From: AP-15 sp963701815
GTDB lineage: Bacteria; Pseudomonadota; Alphaproteobacteria; ATCC43930; CGMCC-115725
DNA: 64,000 nt
Assembly (NCBI GenBank): GCA_963701815.1
Contig: CAVPBN010000039.1
Span: 62,001-126,000, forward strand
Reading direction: 5' to 3'
Shown: in pieces, positions 47,135-56,567 of the stretch
Numbering within the stretch: position 1 is the stretch's first letter
Layout of the letters: each line of letters starts with the position of its first letter
Notes under the pieces: model-generated
Database searches by the model: none
What the model saw: only the letters and a program-made list of their open reading frames with translations
Told to the model about the DNA's origin: nothing
Translations under genes and position numbers: made by a program

Positions 47135-48475
47135 TCATGCTAGGGCGCGCAGCTCGGACCGCAATATCCGCGCCGGGCGGCCGATGCTTATGTAGGAAAG
47201 CCCCGCGGCGGCCATCTCCTCCGGCTCGTAGATATTGCGCAGATCGATCACCAGCGGCGCCGCGAGCAGGTCTCTGACCCGGCCGAGATCGAGCGCGCGG
47301 AACACGTTCCATTCGGTCAGGATGATCAGCGCGTCGGCCCCGGCCATGGTTGCGTACGCGTCCTGGCAAAAGATCAGGTCCGGCAGCAGGGATTTGGCCT
47401 CGGCCATACCTTCGGGATCATAGACGCGGATCGTCGCACCCGCGGCGCTCAACGGCGGCAGGATCGACAGGCTCGGGCTGTCGCGCATGTCGTCGGTGTT
47501 GGGTTTGAACGTCAGGCCGAGCACCGCGAGCGTCTTGCCGGCGACGTTGCCGCCGCAGACCTCGGCGATCCGGTCGGCCATGCGGCGTTTGCGCGCTTCG
47601 TTGACTTCGACCACCGTCTCGACCACCGACAGCGCCAACTCGGCCTCGCGGGCCGTGCGCACCAGCGCCTTGCAATCCTTGGGAAAGCACGAGCCGCCGA
47701 AGCCTGGGCCGGCATGGAGAAATTTGCGGCCGATCCGGCCGTCGAGACCGATGCCGTTGGCCACGTCCTGGACGTCGGCGCCGACCTTTTCGCACAGATC
47801 GGCGATCTCGTTTATAAAGGTGATCTTGGTGGCGAGAAAAGCGTTGGCCGCGTATTTGATCAGTTCCGCGGTCTCGATATCGGTAAACAGCATCGGCGTC
47901 TCGAGCAGGTAGAGCGGACGGTACAAGGCCCGCATCGCCGCCTGGGCGCGGTCGCTGTCGCTGCCGATCACCACCCGGTCGGGCCGCATAAAATCGGTGA
48001 TCGCCGAACCCTCGCGCAGGAATTCAGGGTTCGAGGCGACATCGAAACCGCCTTGCGGCCGCGTCCGGCGCAGAATTTCCGCCACGCGTCGCCCGGTGCC
48101 GACCGGCACCGTCGACTTGGTCACCACCACGGCGTAATCGGTCAGCGCCCGACCGATCTCCTCTGCCGCGGCGAAGACATAGGAAAGGTCGGCATGGCCG
48201 TCGCCGCGCCGCGACGGGGTGCCGACGGCAATGAACACGGCATCGACCCCGGCCACCGCCGAGCCGAGATCGGTGGTGAACAGCAACCGTTCGGCCGCCG
48301 CGTTCTTGGCCACCAACGCTTCGAGCCCGGGCTCGAAGATCGGCATCTCGTTGCGCTGCAGCCGGGCGATCTTGGCTGCATCCTGGTCGACGCAGGTGAC
48401 GGTCACCCCAAACTCGGAAAAGCAGGCCCCGGAGACCAGGCCGACATACCCCGTTCCGATCACCGCTATGCGCAT
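47135..48475 (-). CDS. ugd: UDP-glucose 6-dehydrogenase
   Basis: 446 residues. Oxidises UDP-glucose to UDP-glucuronate with two NAD+. The Rossmann loop is IAVIGTGYVGLVSGACFSEF, the catalytic Cys is in GPGFGGSCFPKDCKALVRTA, and the C-terminal UDP-binding part contains KTLAVLGLTFKPNTDDMRDS. The ATG at 48475 matches the family start. It shares a divergent region of about 245 bases with galE, so both can be regulated together. Confidence 0.95.
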   Translation of the reverse strand: MRIAVIGTGYVGLVSGACFSEFGVTVTCVDQDAAKIARLQRNEMPIFEPGLEALVAKNAAAERLLFTTDLGSAVAGVDAVFIAVGTPSRRGDGHADLSYVFAAAEEIGRALTDYAVVVTKSTVPVGTGRRVAEILRRTRPQGGFDVASNPEFLREGSAITDFMRPDRVVIGSDSDRAQAAMRALYRPLYLLETPMLFTDIETAELIKYAANAFLATKITFINEIADLCEKVGADVQDVANGIGLDGRIGRKFLHAGPGFGGSCFPKDCKALVRTAREAELALSVVETVVEVNEARKRRMADRIAEVCGGNVAGKTLAVLGLTFKPNTDDMRDSPSLSILPPLSAAGATIRVYDPEGMAEAKSLLPDLIFCQDAYATMAGADALIILTEWNVFRALDLGRVRDLLAAPLVIDLRNIYEPEEMAAAGLSYISIGRPARILRSELRALA

Positions 48476-48719
48476 ATCGTCAAACTCCGCCTGGACGCAG
48501 CGGCAGGCGACGCTGCCGCGGCGTCATTTGACGCGATTTCAGCGGGCGTCGTCGATGCGGCTTGAATACGCAGCTTCGGCCGGCAGTCAATCGACGTGGA
48601 AGAAGAGATCGGCGTGCCGCGTTATCGGTCGGATCGGACGATCCCGTCCGGAGGCCCCTCTCCGGGCAACGGGTCGCCAAACAGCAGACCGTCACACAGC
48701 AGCAGGCCAGCGAACGGAC

Positions 48720-49703
48720 ATGCCCAATCAATCAATTCTGGTCACCGGCGGAGCGGGGTATGTCGGGTCGCACGCCTGCAAGGCTTTGGCGGGCGCCGGC
48801 TATCTGCCGATCGTGTTCGACAATCTGTCGCGCGGGCATCGCGAGGCGGTACGCTGGGGGCCCCTGATCGAGGCGGACATCGCCGATCAGGCGCTGCTGC
48901 GCGCCGCAATCGAGCAACATCGGCCAGCGGCGATCATGCATTTCGCCGCCTACGCCTATGTCGGCGAGTCGGTGACGGATCCAGCGATCTATTACCGCAA
49001 CAATCTCGGCGGCAGCCTGTCGCTGCTTGCGGCGATGCGCGATACCGGCATCGACAAGATCGTGTTCTCGTCGACCTGCGCCACCTACGGCATCCCCGAC
49101 ACCATGCCGATCGACGAGCGCGCGCCGCAGCTGCCGGTCAACCCCTACGGCGAGACCAAGCTGGCGATCGAGCGCGCATTGCATTGGTACGGGATGGCTT
49201 ACGGGATCCGATCGATGTCGCTGCGCTATTTCAATGCCGCCGGCGCCGACCCCGAAGGAGAGATCGGCGAAAGGCACGAGCCGGAGACGCATTTGATACC
49301 GCTGGTGGTCGAGGCGGCGCTCGGAAGGCGGCCGCAGATCGATGTTTTCGGCACCGATTATCCGACGCCGGACGGCACCGCGATCCGCGACTATATCCAT
49401 GTCTGCGATCTCGCCGCGGCGCATTTGCGGGCGCTCGAACATCTCAACGCCGGGCATGGCGGCACCGCATTGAACCTCGGCACCGGGCAGGGTCATTCGG
49501 TGAGCGAGGTCATCGCCGCCGCGGAAGCCGCCGGCGGCAGGCGGATTGCGCGGCGCAACGCACCGCGGCGCGCCGGAGACCCGCCCGTGCTCGTGGCCGA
49601 TGTCAGCCGAGCCGCTGCATTGCTCGGCTGGCGCGCCGAACTGTCCGATCTCGACACGATCATCCGCACCGCTCTCGCTTGGCATTCGAACCGCCCGGGA
49701 TGA
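48720..49703 (+). CDS. galE: UDP-glucose 4-epimerase
   Basis: 327 residues of an extended SDR: SILVTGGAGYVGSHACKALA, catalytic Ser in VFSSTCATYGIPDTMP, Tyr-Lys in NPYGETKLAIERALHWYGMA, and the GalE-specific RYFNAAGADPEGEIGERHEP and DGTAIRDYIHVCDLAAAHL. It interconverts UDP-glucose and UDP-galactose. The ATG at 48720 follows a weak site; the open frame upstream is not conserved. The next gene, a glycosyltransferase fusion on the same strand 86 bases away, is a likely user of the sugar. Confidence 0.95.
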   Translation: MPNQSILVTGGAGYVGSHACKALAGAGYLPIVFDNLSRGHREAVRWGPLIEADIADQALLRAAIEQHRPAAIMHFAAYAYVGESVTDPAIYYRNNLGGSLSLLAAMRDTGIDKIVFSSTCATYGIPDTMPIDERAPQLPVNPYGETKLAIERALHWYGMAYGIRSMSLRYFNAAGADPEGEIGERHEPETHLIPLVVEAALGRRPQIDVFGTDYPTPDGTAIRDYIHVCDLAAAHLRALEHLNAGHGGTALNLGTGQGHSVSEVIAAAEAAGGRRIARRNAPRRAGDPPVLVADVSRAAALLGWRAELSDLDTIIRTALAWHSNRPG

Positions 49704-49789
49704 CGCGACGGCAATGCGTTGTGTTGGCGTGATCCGCACTTTGACGTTGGTTGGCGACAAGCCTTCGGCAAGCCCGGGAACTTCATAGC

Positions 49790-52384
49790 ATGACCGTAGT
49801 TGAAATAGAAGCAATTTCTTCCGAAGCCTTTCCTAGATCACAAATGCCGATTGCATCGGCGGCGCCGATCCGGACGCATGGCAAGTTCTTCTTCGCCGGC
49901 GAGCAAAAACATTTCGTCAGGGGCGTCACCTACGGCCCCTTCGCCACCGGCGTCCACGGCGCGCCCTTTCCCCAACCGGCGATGGTCGACCGGGATTTCG
50001 AGCTGATGGGCGCTGCCGGGGTCAACACCGTGCGGGTTTTCACCGTCCCGCCGTTGTGGCTGCTCGACGCGGCCGAACGCGCAGGATTGAAAGTGCTGGT
50101 GGGCTTGCCGTGGCCGCAGCACATCGCGTTTCTCGAGAGCCCGGCAATGCAGGCGCAGATCCGCGAAACAGTCGCGCGGGGGGTACGCGACTGCGCCCGG
50201 CACCCGGCGATCTTCGCCTACCTGGTCGGCAACGAGATTCCGCCCGACATGATGCGCTGGCACGGCGCTGAACCGGTGCGACGGTTTTTGCGCGGTCTCG
50301 TCGCCCAGGTAAAAAGAGAGCAGCCCGGCGCGCTGGTCGGCTATGCAAATTTCCCGTCGACCGAGTACCTGACGGTCGATTTCACCGACTTTCTTTGCTT
50401 CAACGTCTATCTCCACGACCAGGCGGCGTTCCGCCGCTATATCGCGCGATTGCACAACCTGGCCGTCGACCGGCCCCTGCTGCTGACCGAATTCGGCGTC
50501 GATTCATTCCGCCAAGGCGCAGAGGAGCAGCGGCGGATCCTGTCCTGGCAGGTGCGCACCGCCTTTGAGGCCGGCGCCGCCGGCGCGTTTGTATTCGCTT
50601 GGACCGACGAGTGGTTTACCGGCGGTCATCCGGTCGAGGATTGGGCGTTCGGCCTCGTCGATCGCGACCGCCGGCCCAAGCCGTCCCTGGCCGGGGTCGC
50701 GGACAGCTATGCCGGGGTATTGCCGCCGCCATTGCCGCGCCATCCGCGGGTCTCGGTCGTCGTCTGCGCCTATAATGCCGAGCGCACGATGGATCGCTGC
50801 CTGGCCTCCCTCGCGGCGCTGAACTATCCCGATTACGAGGTCATCGTCGTCAATGACGGTTCGCGCGACGGCACGCTCGACATCGCTCGGGACCACGGCT
50901 TTTGCCGGATCGTCAACCAGCCGAACAAGGGGCTGAGCGTCGCCCGCAACGTCGGCGCCGGGGCGGCAACCGGCGAGATCGTCGCCTACACCGACAGCGA
51001 CTGCGTCGCCGATCCGGACTGGCTGACCTATCTCGTCGCCACGATGGAAGCGAGCAACCTTGCCGCCTGCGGCGGCCCGAACTTTCCGCCGGCCGAGGAC
51101 AGTCTGGTGCCGGCGGCGGTCGCCGTCGCGCCGGGCGGGCCGACGCATGTGCTGATCGGCGACGAGGTCGCCGAGCACATCGCCGGCTGCAACATGGCCT
51201 TCCGCCGCGAAGCGCTGCTGCGGCTCGGCGGGTTCGATCCGGTCTTTCGCGCCGCCGGCGACGATGTCGACATCTGCTGGCGGTTTCAGGATGCGGGCTA
51301 TGTCATCGGCTTCAGCCCGGCGGCGATGGTCTGGCATTTTCGCCGCAATACGGTCGGGGCCTATTGCGGCCAGCAGCGCGGATACGGCAAGGCCGAGGCG
51401 CTGGTCTACTCGAAACATCCGTTCCGCTTCAACGTCTTCGGGCAGGCCAAATGGCTCGGTCGGATCTACGGCGATTTGTCGGCCTCGCTGTTGCCCTCGC
51501 GCCGGCCGGTGATCTATTCCGGGGTATTCGGCCGCGGCCTGTTTCAGACCTTGTACGAGCCGCCATCCTCGCTCGGCGCGTTTCTGCCGTTGACCTTCGA
51601 ATGGAGCGCCGCGGCGTTGCTGCTGGCGGTCGCCGGCATCGTCGGCCGCGGCTGGTGGTGGCTGCTCGCGGTCCCGCTGCTGGTCACCCTCGTCATGTGC
51701 ATCAACGGTGCACGCAAGGCGCCGATCGACAAACGGTTCGCCGGGCTCAAAGCGCGCGCGCTGGTCGCCCTGCTGATCTATCTCGGACCGCTGGTGCGTG
51801 GCTGGGAACGGCTCAAATGGCGATTGCAGGAGACGCGGGCGCAGACCCAGATCGGCTTGCCCGGCACCGAGCAGCGCGCCCGTATCGCCTGGGCCAGCCG
51901 CGCCCTTCACCTTGCTTACTGGAGCGAACAGGCGGCCGAGAAAGAGGCGCTGCTCGGCCGCCTGATCGATTTCCTGGTCGCGCATAAATACGTCGTCGCC
52001 ACCGACACCGGCTGGAGCGACTGGGACCTTGAAATTGCCCGCGGCCTGTTCGGCCGCGCCCTGGTCGTGGTGTGCGCCGAGAACCATGGCGGCCTCAAAC
52101 GGCTGTTGCGGGTGCGCTGCACGATGCGGTTGTCGCGCGCGGCCCATTTCCTGATGCGCGGGTGCGCCGCGCTGACGGCGAGCGCGCTGATCCTCGGCTG
52201 GCCGCTGGCGGCGGTTGCGACCGGCGCGGCGGGGCTCGCCGGCCTGGCGACGATGAGCTGGCAGCTCGCCGATTTCGCCCGCCTGATGCACCGCATCGTC
52301 GAAGCCGTCGCCGGGCAGGCCCAGCTGATCGCGATCGAGCCGAATATCGGCGCGCCGGGCGCGGCGATGCCGCAGCCGGCCTGA
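49790..52384 (+). CDS. glycoside hydrolase (clan A)-glycosyltransferase family 2 fusion protein
   Basis: 864 residues. Residues about 20-310 form a TIM-barrel glycosidase domain: FVRGVTYGPFATGVHG, NTVRVFTVPPLWLLDAAERA, the acid/base Glu in AYLVGNEIPPDMM and the nucleophile Glu in LLLTEFGVDSFR. Residues about 320-560 are a GT2 transferase: VSVVVCAYNAERTMDRCLAS, the DxD-type TDSDCVADPDWL, GGFDPVFRAAGDDVDICWRF and GQQRGYGKAEALVYSKHP. Two or three membrane helices follow (about 610-660 and 785-830), flanking a domain I do not recognise (WASRALHLAYWSEQAAEKEA, VVCAENHGGLKRLLRV). The glycosidase/GT2 fusion recalls NdvB/NdvC-type glucan synthases, but topology and order differ. Followed by an ABC exporter 37 bases on. 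The exact start (49790 or 49844) is uncertain. Confidence 0.85.
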   Translation: MTVVEIEAISSEAFPRSQMPIASAAPIRTHGKFFFAGEQKHFVRGVTYGPFATGVHGAPFPQPAMVDRDFELMGAAGVNTVRVFTVPPLWLLDAAERAGLKVLVGLPWPQHIAFLESPAMQAQIRETVARGVRDCARHPAIFAYLVGNEIPPDMMRWHGAEPVRRFLRGLVAQVKREQPGALVGYANFPSTEYLTVDFTDFLCFNVYLHDQAAFRRYIARLHNLAVDRPLLLTEFGVDSFRQGAEEQRRILSWQVRTAFEAGAAGAFVFAWTDEWFTGGHPVEDWAFGLVDRDRRPKPSLAGVADSYAGVLPPPLPRHPRVSVVVCAYNAERTMDRCLASLAALNYPDYEVIVVNDGSRDGTLDIARDHGFCRIVNQPNKGLSVARNVGAGAATGEIVAYTDSDCVADPDWLTYLVATMEASNLAACGGPNFPPAEDSLVPAAVAVAPGGPTHVLIGDEVAEHIAGCNMAFRREALLRLGGFDPVFRAAGDDVDICWRFQDAGYVIGFSPAAMVWHFRRNTVGAYCGQQRGYGKAEALVYSKHPFRFNVFGQAKWLGRIYGDLSASLLPSRRPVIYSGVFGRGLFQTLYEPPSSLGAFLPLTFEWSAAALLLAVAGIVGRGWWWLLAVPLLVTLVMCINGARKAPIDKRFAGLKARALVALLIYLGPLVRGWERLKWRLQETRAQTQIGLPGTEQRARIAWASRALHLAYWSEQAAEKEALLGRLIDFLVAHKYVVATDTGWSDWDLEIARGLFGRALVVVCAENHGGLKRLLRVRCTMRLSRAAHFLMRGCAALTASALILGWPLAAVATGAAGLAGLATMSWQLADFARLMHRIVEAVAGQAQLIAIEPNIGAPGAAMPQPA

Positions 52385-52421
52385 CCGGGACCCGCTAGAT
52401 CCGCGCCGCACGGGTCCGATC

Positions 52422-54207
52422 GTGACGCCGAAACTGCTGCCTTATCTGAAGCCCTACCGCTGGCAGGTCGCCTGGACCCTGGTGCAGGTATTCCTGATCG
52501 CCGGCTTCGAGCTGCTGAAGCCGTGGCCGCTGCAGGTGGTCATCGACAATGTTCTCGGCGGCAAGCCGTTTTCGATAGGCGCGCTGTCCTCGCTGTCGCC
52601 GGGCCGGCTGCTGCTGCTCGTCTGTCTCGGCATCGTCCTGGTGCAGCTCGGCAGCGGCGGGCTGACCCTGGCGCACAACTACACCGCGATCCGCGTCGGG
52701 CAGAGCATGGTCAACGACTTGCGCGGCGCCCTTTACGCCCATCTGCAGCGGCTTTCGCTCGCCTTTCACGGCCGCCAGCGCGTCGGCGATCTGCTCTACC
52801 GGATCACCGCCGACAGCTTTGCCGTGCAGACAATGATCATGAACGGCGTGTTGCCGATCCTGTCGGCCGTGGTCCTGCTGGCCGGCATGCTGCTGGTCCT
52901 CTTTCCACTCGATCCGACCCTGACCCTGCTGGCCCTGACCGTCGTGCCGGTCCTGTTCGCGCTGATTTCCGGCTTCAACCGCAAGATCGTCGACATCGCC
53001 ACCGAGGTGCGCACCGCCGAAAGCCGCGTCTATTCGGTGGTCCAATGGGCGATGGGATCGATCAAGGTCGTCCAGGCCTTTACCAAGGAAGAGGAGGAGC
53101 ACCGCCGCTTTATGGGCGCCAGCCGCGAGAGCCTGCGGGCGACCTTGCGGCTCTACAGCTGGCAGACGCTCTACTCGGGGAGCGTCAACGCGGTCATCGC
53201 CGCGGGCACCGCACTGGTCGTCTATGCCGGCGCGCAGGCGGTGATCTCGGGGGCGCTGACCGTCGGGCAGCTGGTCGTCTTCATCGCCTATCTGGCGCAG
53301 CTCTACGCGCCGATCAATCAGATGACCCAGAGCTGGGGCATGATCGCCGGCGCGCGGGTCGGCGCCCGCCGGGTCTTCGAGATCCTCGACACCGAGCCCG
53401 ATCTGCCCGACGGGACGCGGCTGTTTCCGACCGCCGGCGCGCGCGGCGCGGTCGCCTGGCGCGGCGTCGGCTTTTGCTACCGACCGGAAACTCCGGTGTT
53501 GGCCGGAATCGACCTCAACGTCGCGGCCGGCTCCAGGGTGGCCATCGTCGGCCCGACAGGCGCCGGCAAGTCGACCCTTCTGGGTCTGTTGCCGCGCTTT
53601 TTCGATCCCTCCGCCGGAACGGTCGAGATCGACGGCGTCGACGTCCGCGAATACACGCTGAAATCGCTGCGCCGCCAAATCTCGCTGGTGTTGCAGCCGC
53701 CGCTGATTTTCCCGCTTTCGGTGCGCGACAACATCGCTTACGGCTGCCCGGGCGCCGATGATGCGGCAATCCGGCAAGCCGCACGGTCTCGCCCGCATCG
53801 ACGATCTGATCGCGATGCTGCCCGAGGGCTACGACACGATCATCGGCGAGTCCGGCGTGCCGCTCTCGGAAGGAGAAAAGCAACGGGTGACGATCGCGCG
53901 GGCGTTGCTGCGTGACGCGCCGATCCTGATCCTCGACGAGCCGACTTCGGCGCTGGACGTCGCTACCGAGGCATTGGTCATGGCCGGGATCGAGCGGCTT
54001 ATGAAAGGGCGCACCACCTTCATAATCGCTCATCGGCTGTCGACCGTGCGCCGCTGCGAGTGCATCGCCGTGCTGCGCGACGGCGTCATCGTGGAACAGG
54101 GCAGTCTGCCCGAATTGCTTCGCCGCGGCGGCGTCTTTGCCGAATACTATCGCACCCAATTCGCACCCGAGCACCCAACCGGGGCCGAGACCGCAGTCGC
54201 CGGCTGA
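52422..54207 (+). CDS. ABC transporter, fused permease and ATPase (type 1 exporter), frameshifted as read
   Basis: About 594 residues after removing one base. The six-helix membrane domain (about residues 12-310) is followed by an ATPase with Walker A IVGPTGAGKSTLLGLLPRFF and QISLVLQPPLIFPLSVRDNI. Near 53786 (GGTCTCGCC for GGCTCGCC) the match moves one frame to LARIDDLIAMLPEGYDTIIG, LSEGEKQRVTIARALL (signature with EGEK for GGQ), ILILDEPTSALD and IAHRLSTVRR, ending at 54207. The close linkage to the glycosidase-glycosyltransferase gene and to UDP-sugar genes suggests export of the glycan made there, as NdvA and MsbA relatives do. Confidence 0.88.
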
Positions 54208-54658
54208 CCGCACCCGGCGCGCCGGCTGGACCGGCCCGTCCGGATCGGCGCCTGTGGACGTGTGTGACAAAATCATGTTTAAATTATAGCATCGAGATCT
54301 GCAGGGATGGACGGCCAGCCGACCGATCCAGCAGTCGTATTCAACCATAAATGTTGAGAATTGAACCGAATGGCTGTGCGATAGTTAGGGATTTCCGCCA
54401 AATGATATGCGTTTGACTATAAAAATTGATCCCGCTTTCGATTGAATGTTGCGGACTTGTCGCTGGTTGACTAGGGTGCCGGCGTCACAGGCGTTGCCGC
54501 TCGGCCGTTCCCGCGCAGGAGCGAGGGCAGTATCTCGGTTCGGGAGCACCGGGGCCCGGCTCCCTTGTCGGGGCGCGGCGGCGACGTCGCATGCAGATGC
54601 GGCCGCAACCTGGTCCGGTCTCAACCGGACACCCACGGTTCGGCGCAAAGGGGGAAAG
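54208..54658. other. intergenic region with a low-GC core, no gene seen
   Basis: The 451 bases between the ABC exporter and the M23 peptidase gene contain a core (about 54265-54450) much poorer in GC than the flanks, with TTTAAATTATAGCATCGAG and ACTATAAAAATTGATC. No frame longer than a few tens of codons looks coding. It probably holds the promoter of the peptidase gene; an exact -35/-10 pair cannot be assigned with confidence. Confidence 0.4.
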
Positions 54659-55951
54659 ATGATCGGCGAGACCTCGGACCGGGGGAGCGGGCGCCTCCCC
54701 GAGATACGGATTTGTTTTCGCGGACGTCGGGCGGTATCGCTGCCGCCCTGGGCGCAGGCGGTTTCCATCTCCGTTGTGGTCGGGGCTGCGGCATGCTTGG
54801 CCTATCTGGCCAACGGCCGAATTGGCGACAAGCGCCTCGCCGCCGACCGGGAAGCGGCGCTGGTCCGTGCCGAAACCGCCGGCGCCGCCTTGCAGCGAAG
54901 TTTGGCGGCATTGCGGGACGAACTCGCGCTGTCGGCTCGGGATCGCCATCAGGCACAGAGCCGGGTTGCCGGATTGACGAGCGAGGCCGCCACCCGGAGC
55001 GAGCAGTATCGCGCGCTCGGCCTTGCCTTCGACCAGACCCGGCACCTGCTGCAGCAGGCCGATGCGAAAAACGCCGAACTCGCCGCCCGGCTCGACCGGG
55101 ACCATGCCGATCAGGCCGCGCAAGCGGCCGAGTTCGCGAAGTATCGGGCCGATCTCGATCTGATCGCCGGCCAGCTCCAGCAACTGAGCGCGGGCCGCCG
55201 GGCCGGACGGGCGGCCAGCGCTCGGCTGCGGCAGCAGCTCGGCGGCGTCTGGCAGAAATTGTCGCAGCTGCGGATGGCGCCGCAAGCGGCATTCGGCAGT
55301 CCCACTCGCGGCGAAATCGGCATTTTTGCGCGGGCGCTTGCTGCGGCCGGGGTCGATGTCGCCCGGCTGTTCTCGCAGTTTGGCGCCGATCCCGGCGCGG
55401 GCGGGCCGTTTTTTCCGCCGCCGCGCGATGGCGGCGGCGGGGAGGCGGTCGACCCGCTCAAGCTGGAAGCGATCCGCGGCGTGGCCGCCGCGCTGCCGCT
55501 CGCGGCGCCGTTGACGAATTACCAGATCGGGAGCCCTTTCGGTACGCGCACGGACCCGTTCAACCGACGGCCGGCGTTCCATACCGGGATCGACATGGAC
55601 GCCCCCTATCGCTCGCCGGTCTACGCCACAGCGCCGGGCACCGTCGTCTTTTCCGGGTATTACAGCGACTACGGCAATGCCGTCGAAATCGACCACGGCT
55701 TTGGGATCGACACGCTCTACGCCCACCTGCAGCGCTCACTGGTCGCCACCGGCGAGCGGGTCGCCGCCCATGCCGAGATCGGCCTGGTCGGCACGACCGG
55801 CCGCAGCTCCGGCCCGCATCTGCACTATGAAGTGCGGATCAACAACGCCCCTCAGGACCCGGAGAAGTTTCTCGAACTCTCCCGGCTGATCCCGGCCGCC
55901 GCTCGCCCGCTCACTCCAGCGGCAGATGCACGACCAGCAGATAGCCGTTGA
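54659..55951 (+). CDS. M23 family metallopeptidase with coiled coil
   Basis: 430 residues. A membrane anchor at about residues 32-50 (VSISVVVGAAACLAYLANG) leads into a long coiled coil (about 55-190, many Ala-Glu-Leu-Gln heptads such as AEFAKYRADLDLIAGQLQQL). A C-terminal LytM/M23 domain follows with the zinc motifs HTGIDMDAPY (HxxxD) and HLHYEVRI (HxH). All catalytic ligands are present, so it probably cleaves peptidoglycan peptide cross-links in the periplasm. ATG 54659 is used for AAGGGGG upstream and because the longer frame lacks a family match. Its 3' end overlaps the convergent DUF4337 gene by 41 bases. Confidence 0.88.
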   Translation: MIGETSDRGSGRLPEIRICFRGRRAVSLPPWAQAVSISVVVGAAACLAYLANGRIGDKRLAADREAALVRAETAGAALQRSLAALRDELALSARDRHQAQSRVAGLTSEAATRSEQYRALGLAFDQTRHLLQQADAKNAELAARLDRDHADQAAQAAEFAKYRADLDLIAGQLQQLSAGRRAGRAASARLRQQLGGVWQKLSQLRMAPQAAFGSPTRGEIGIFARALAAAGVDVARLFSQFGADPGAGGPFFPPPRDGGGGEAVDPLKLEAIRGVAAALPLAAPLTNYQIGSPFGTRTDPFNRRPAFHTGIDMDAPYRSPVYATAPGTVVFSGYYSDYGNAVEIDHGFGIDTLYAHLQRSLVATGERVAAHAEIGLVGTTGRSSGPHLHYEVRINNAPQDPEKFLELSRLIPAAARPLTPAADARPADSR

Positions 55952-56520
55952 TCATCAGCAATGTCGCAGCTGTGGCGAGAAAACCGCTCAGATGCAGCAG
56001 CGGCCGCGAGACGGCGACGATGCTGACCGATCCCAGCACGATCGCGATCTGGAACAACGCCTCGGCGAAATCGAAATTCGGGTCGCGCTCGGCGGCCCGG
56101 TCGCGCCGCATCTCCAATTCCCGGGCCTTGATCAGCAATTCCTTTTTGCCCTGGCCGGTCTTCGGATCGCTCTCGTAGCGCTCGACCGTTTCGCGCCAGC
56201 GCTTGATCGTATCCTCGATTCTGGCCCTGGCCGCGTCCGGCATCGCCGGCGCCGCGGCGATCTGCGCTTCGAGCTGGTCGGCGGCGAGCTGGCGGGCCGT
56301 TTGGCGAATATATTTCGACTGGTAATAGCCGTAGATGTCCGAGGCCTGGATATTGGCGTTCAGCATCGTCTTCGTCGCGTTCGACCCGCCGAGCGAGGTG
56401 ATCGCCAGCAGCATCGCCACGATGCCGAGATAGATGCCGGTCAGTCTGCGGAATTTCGCATCCTGCCGTAGTTCCTCCTGCTCGCCGCGTATCGCTTCGG
56501 CGATCTCGGTCGAACTCCAC
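55911..56520 (-). CDS. DUF4337 domain-containing membrane protein, frameshifted at the start as read
   Basis: The main frame reads LTGIYLGIVAMLLAITSLGG, NIQASDIYGYYQSKYIRQTA and FAEALFQIAIVLGSVSIVAV, three membrane helices with a soluble helical part, as in DUF4337 proteins. In this frame no start codon exists before residue 36. A GTG at 56520 with GGAGG seven bases upstream opens the neighbouring frame. Deleting one T near 56513 (GAGTTCGACC for GAGTCGACC) joins it as ESTEIAEAIRGEQEELRQDA, giving 202 residues. The gene follows recJ at 47 bases on the same strand and converges on the M23 gene. Confidence 0.78.
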
Positions 56521-56567
56521 TCGTTCCCTCCGTCCTGAGCCTGGTGGATCCCGGGTCGCCCGGCGTT

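Noticed and set aside
50504..52411. Minus-strand frame of 635 codons
   Set aside because: Antisense of the glycosidase-glycosyltransferase fusion gene.
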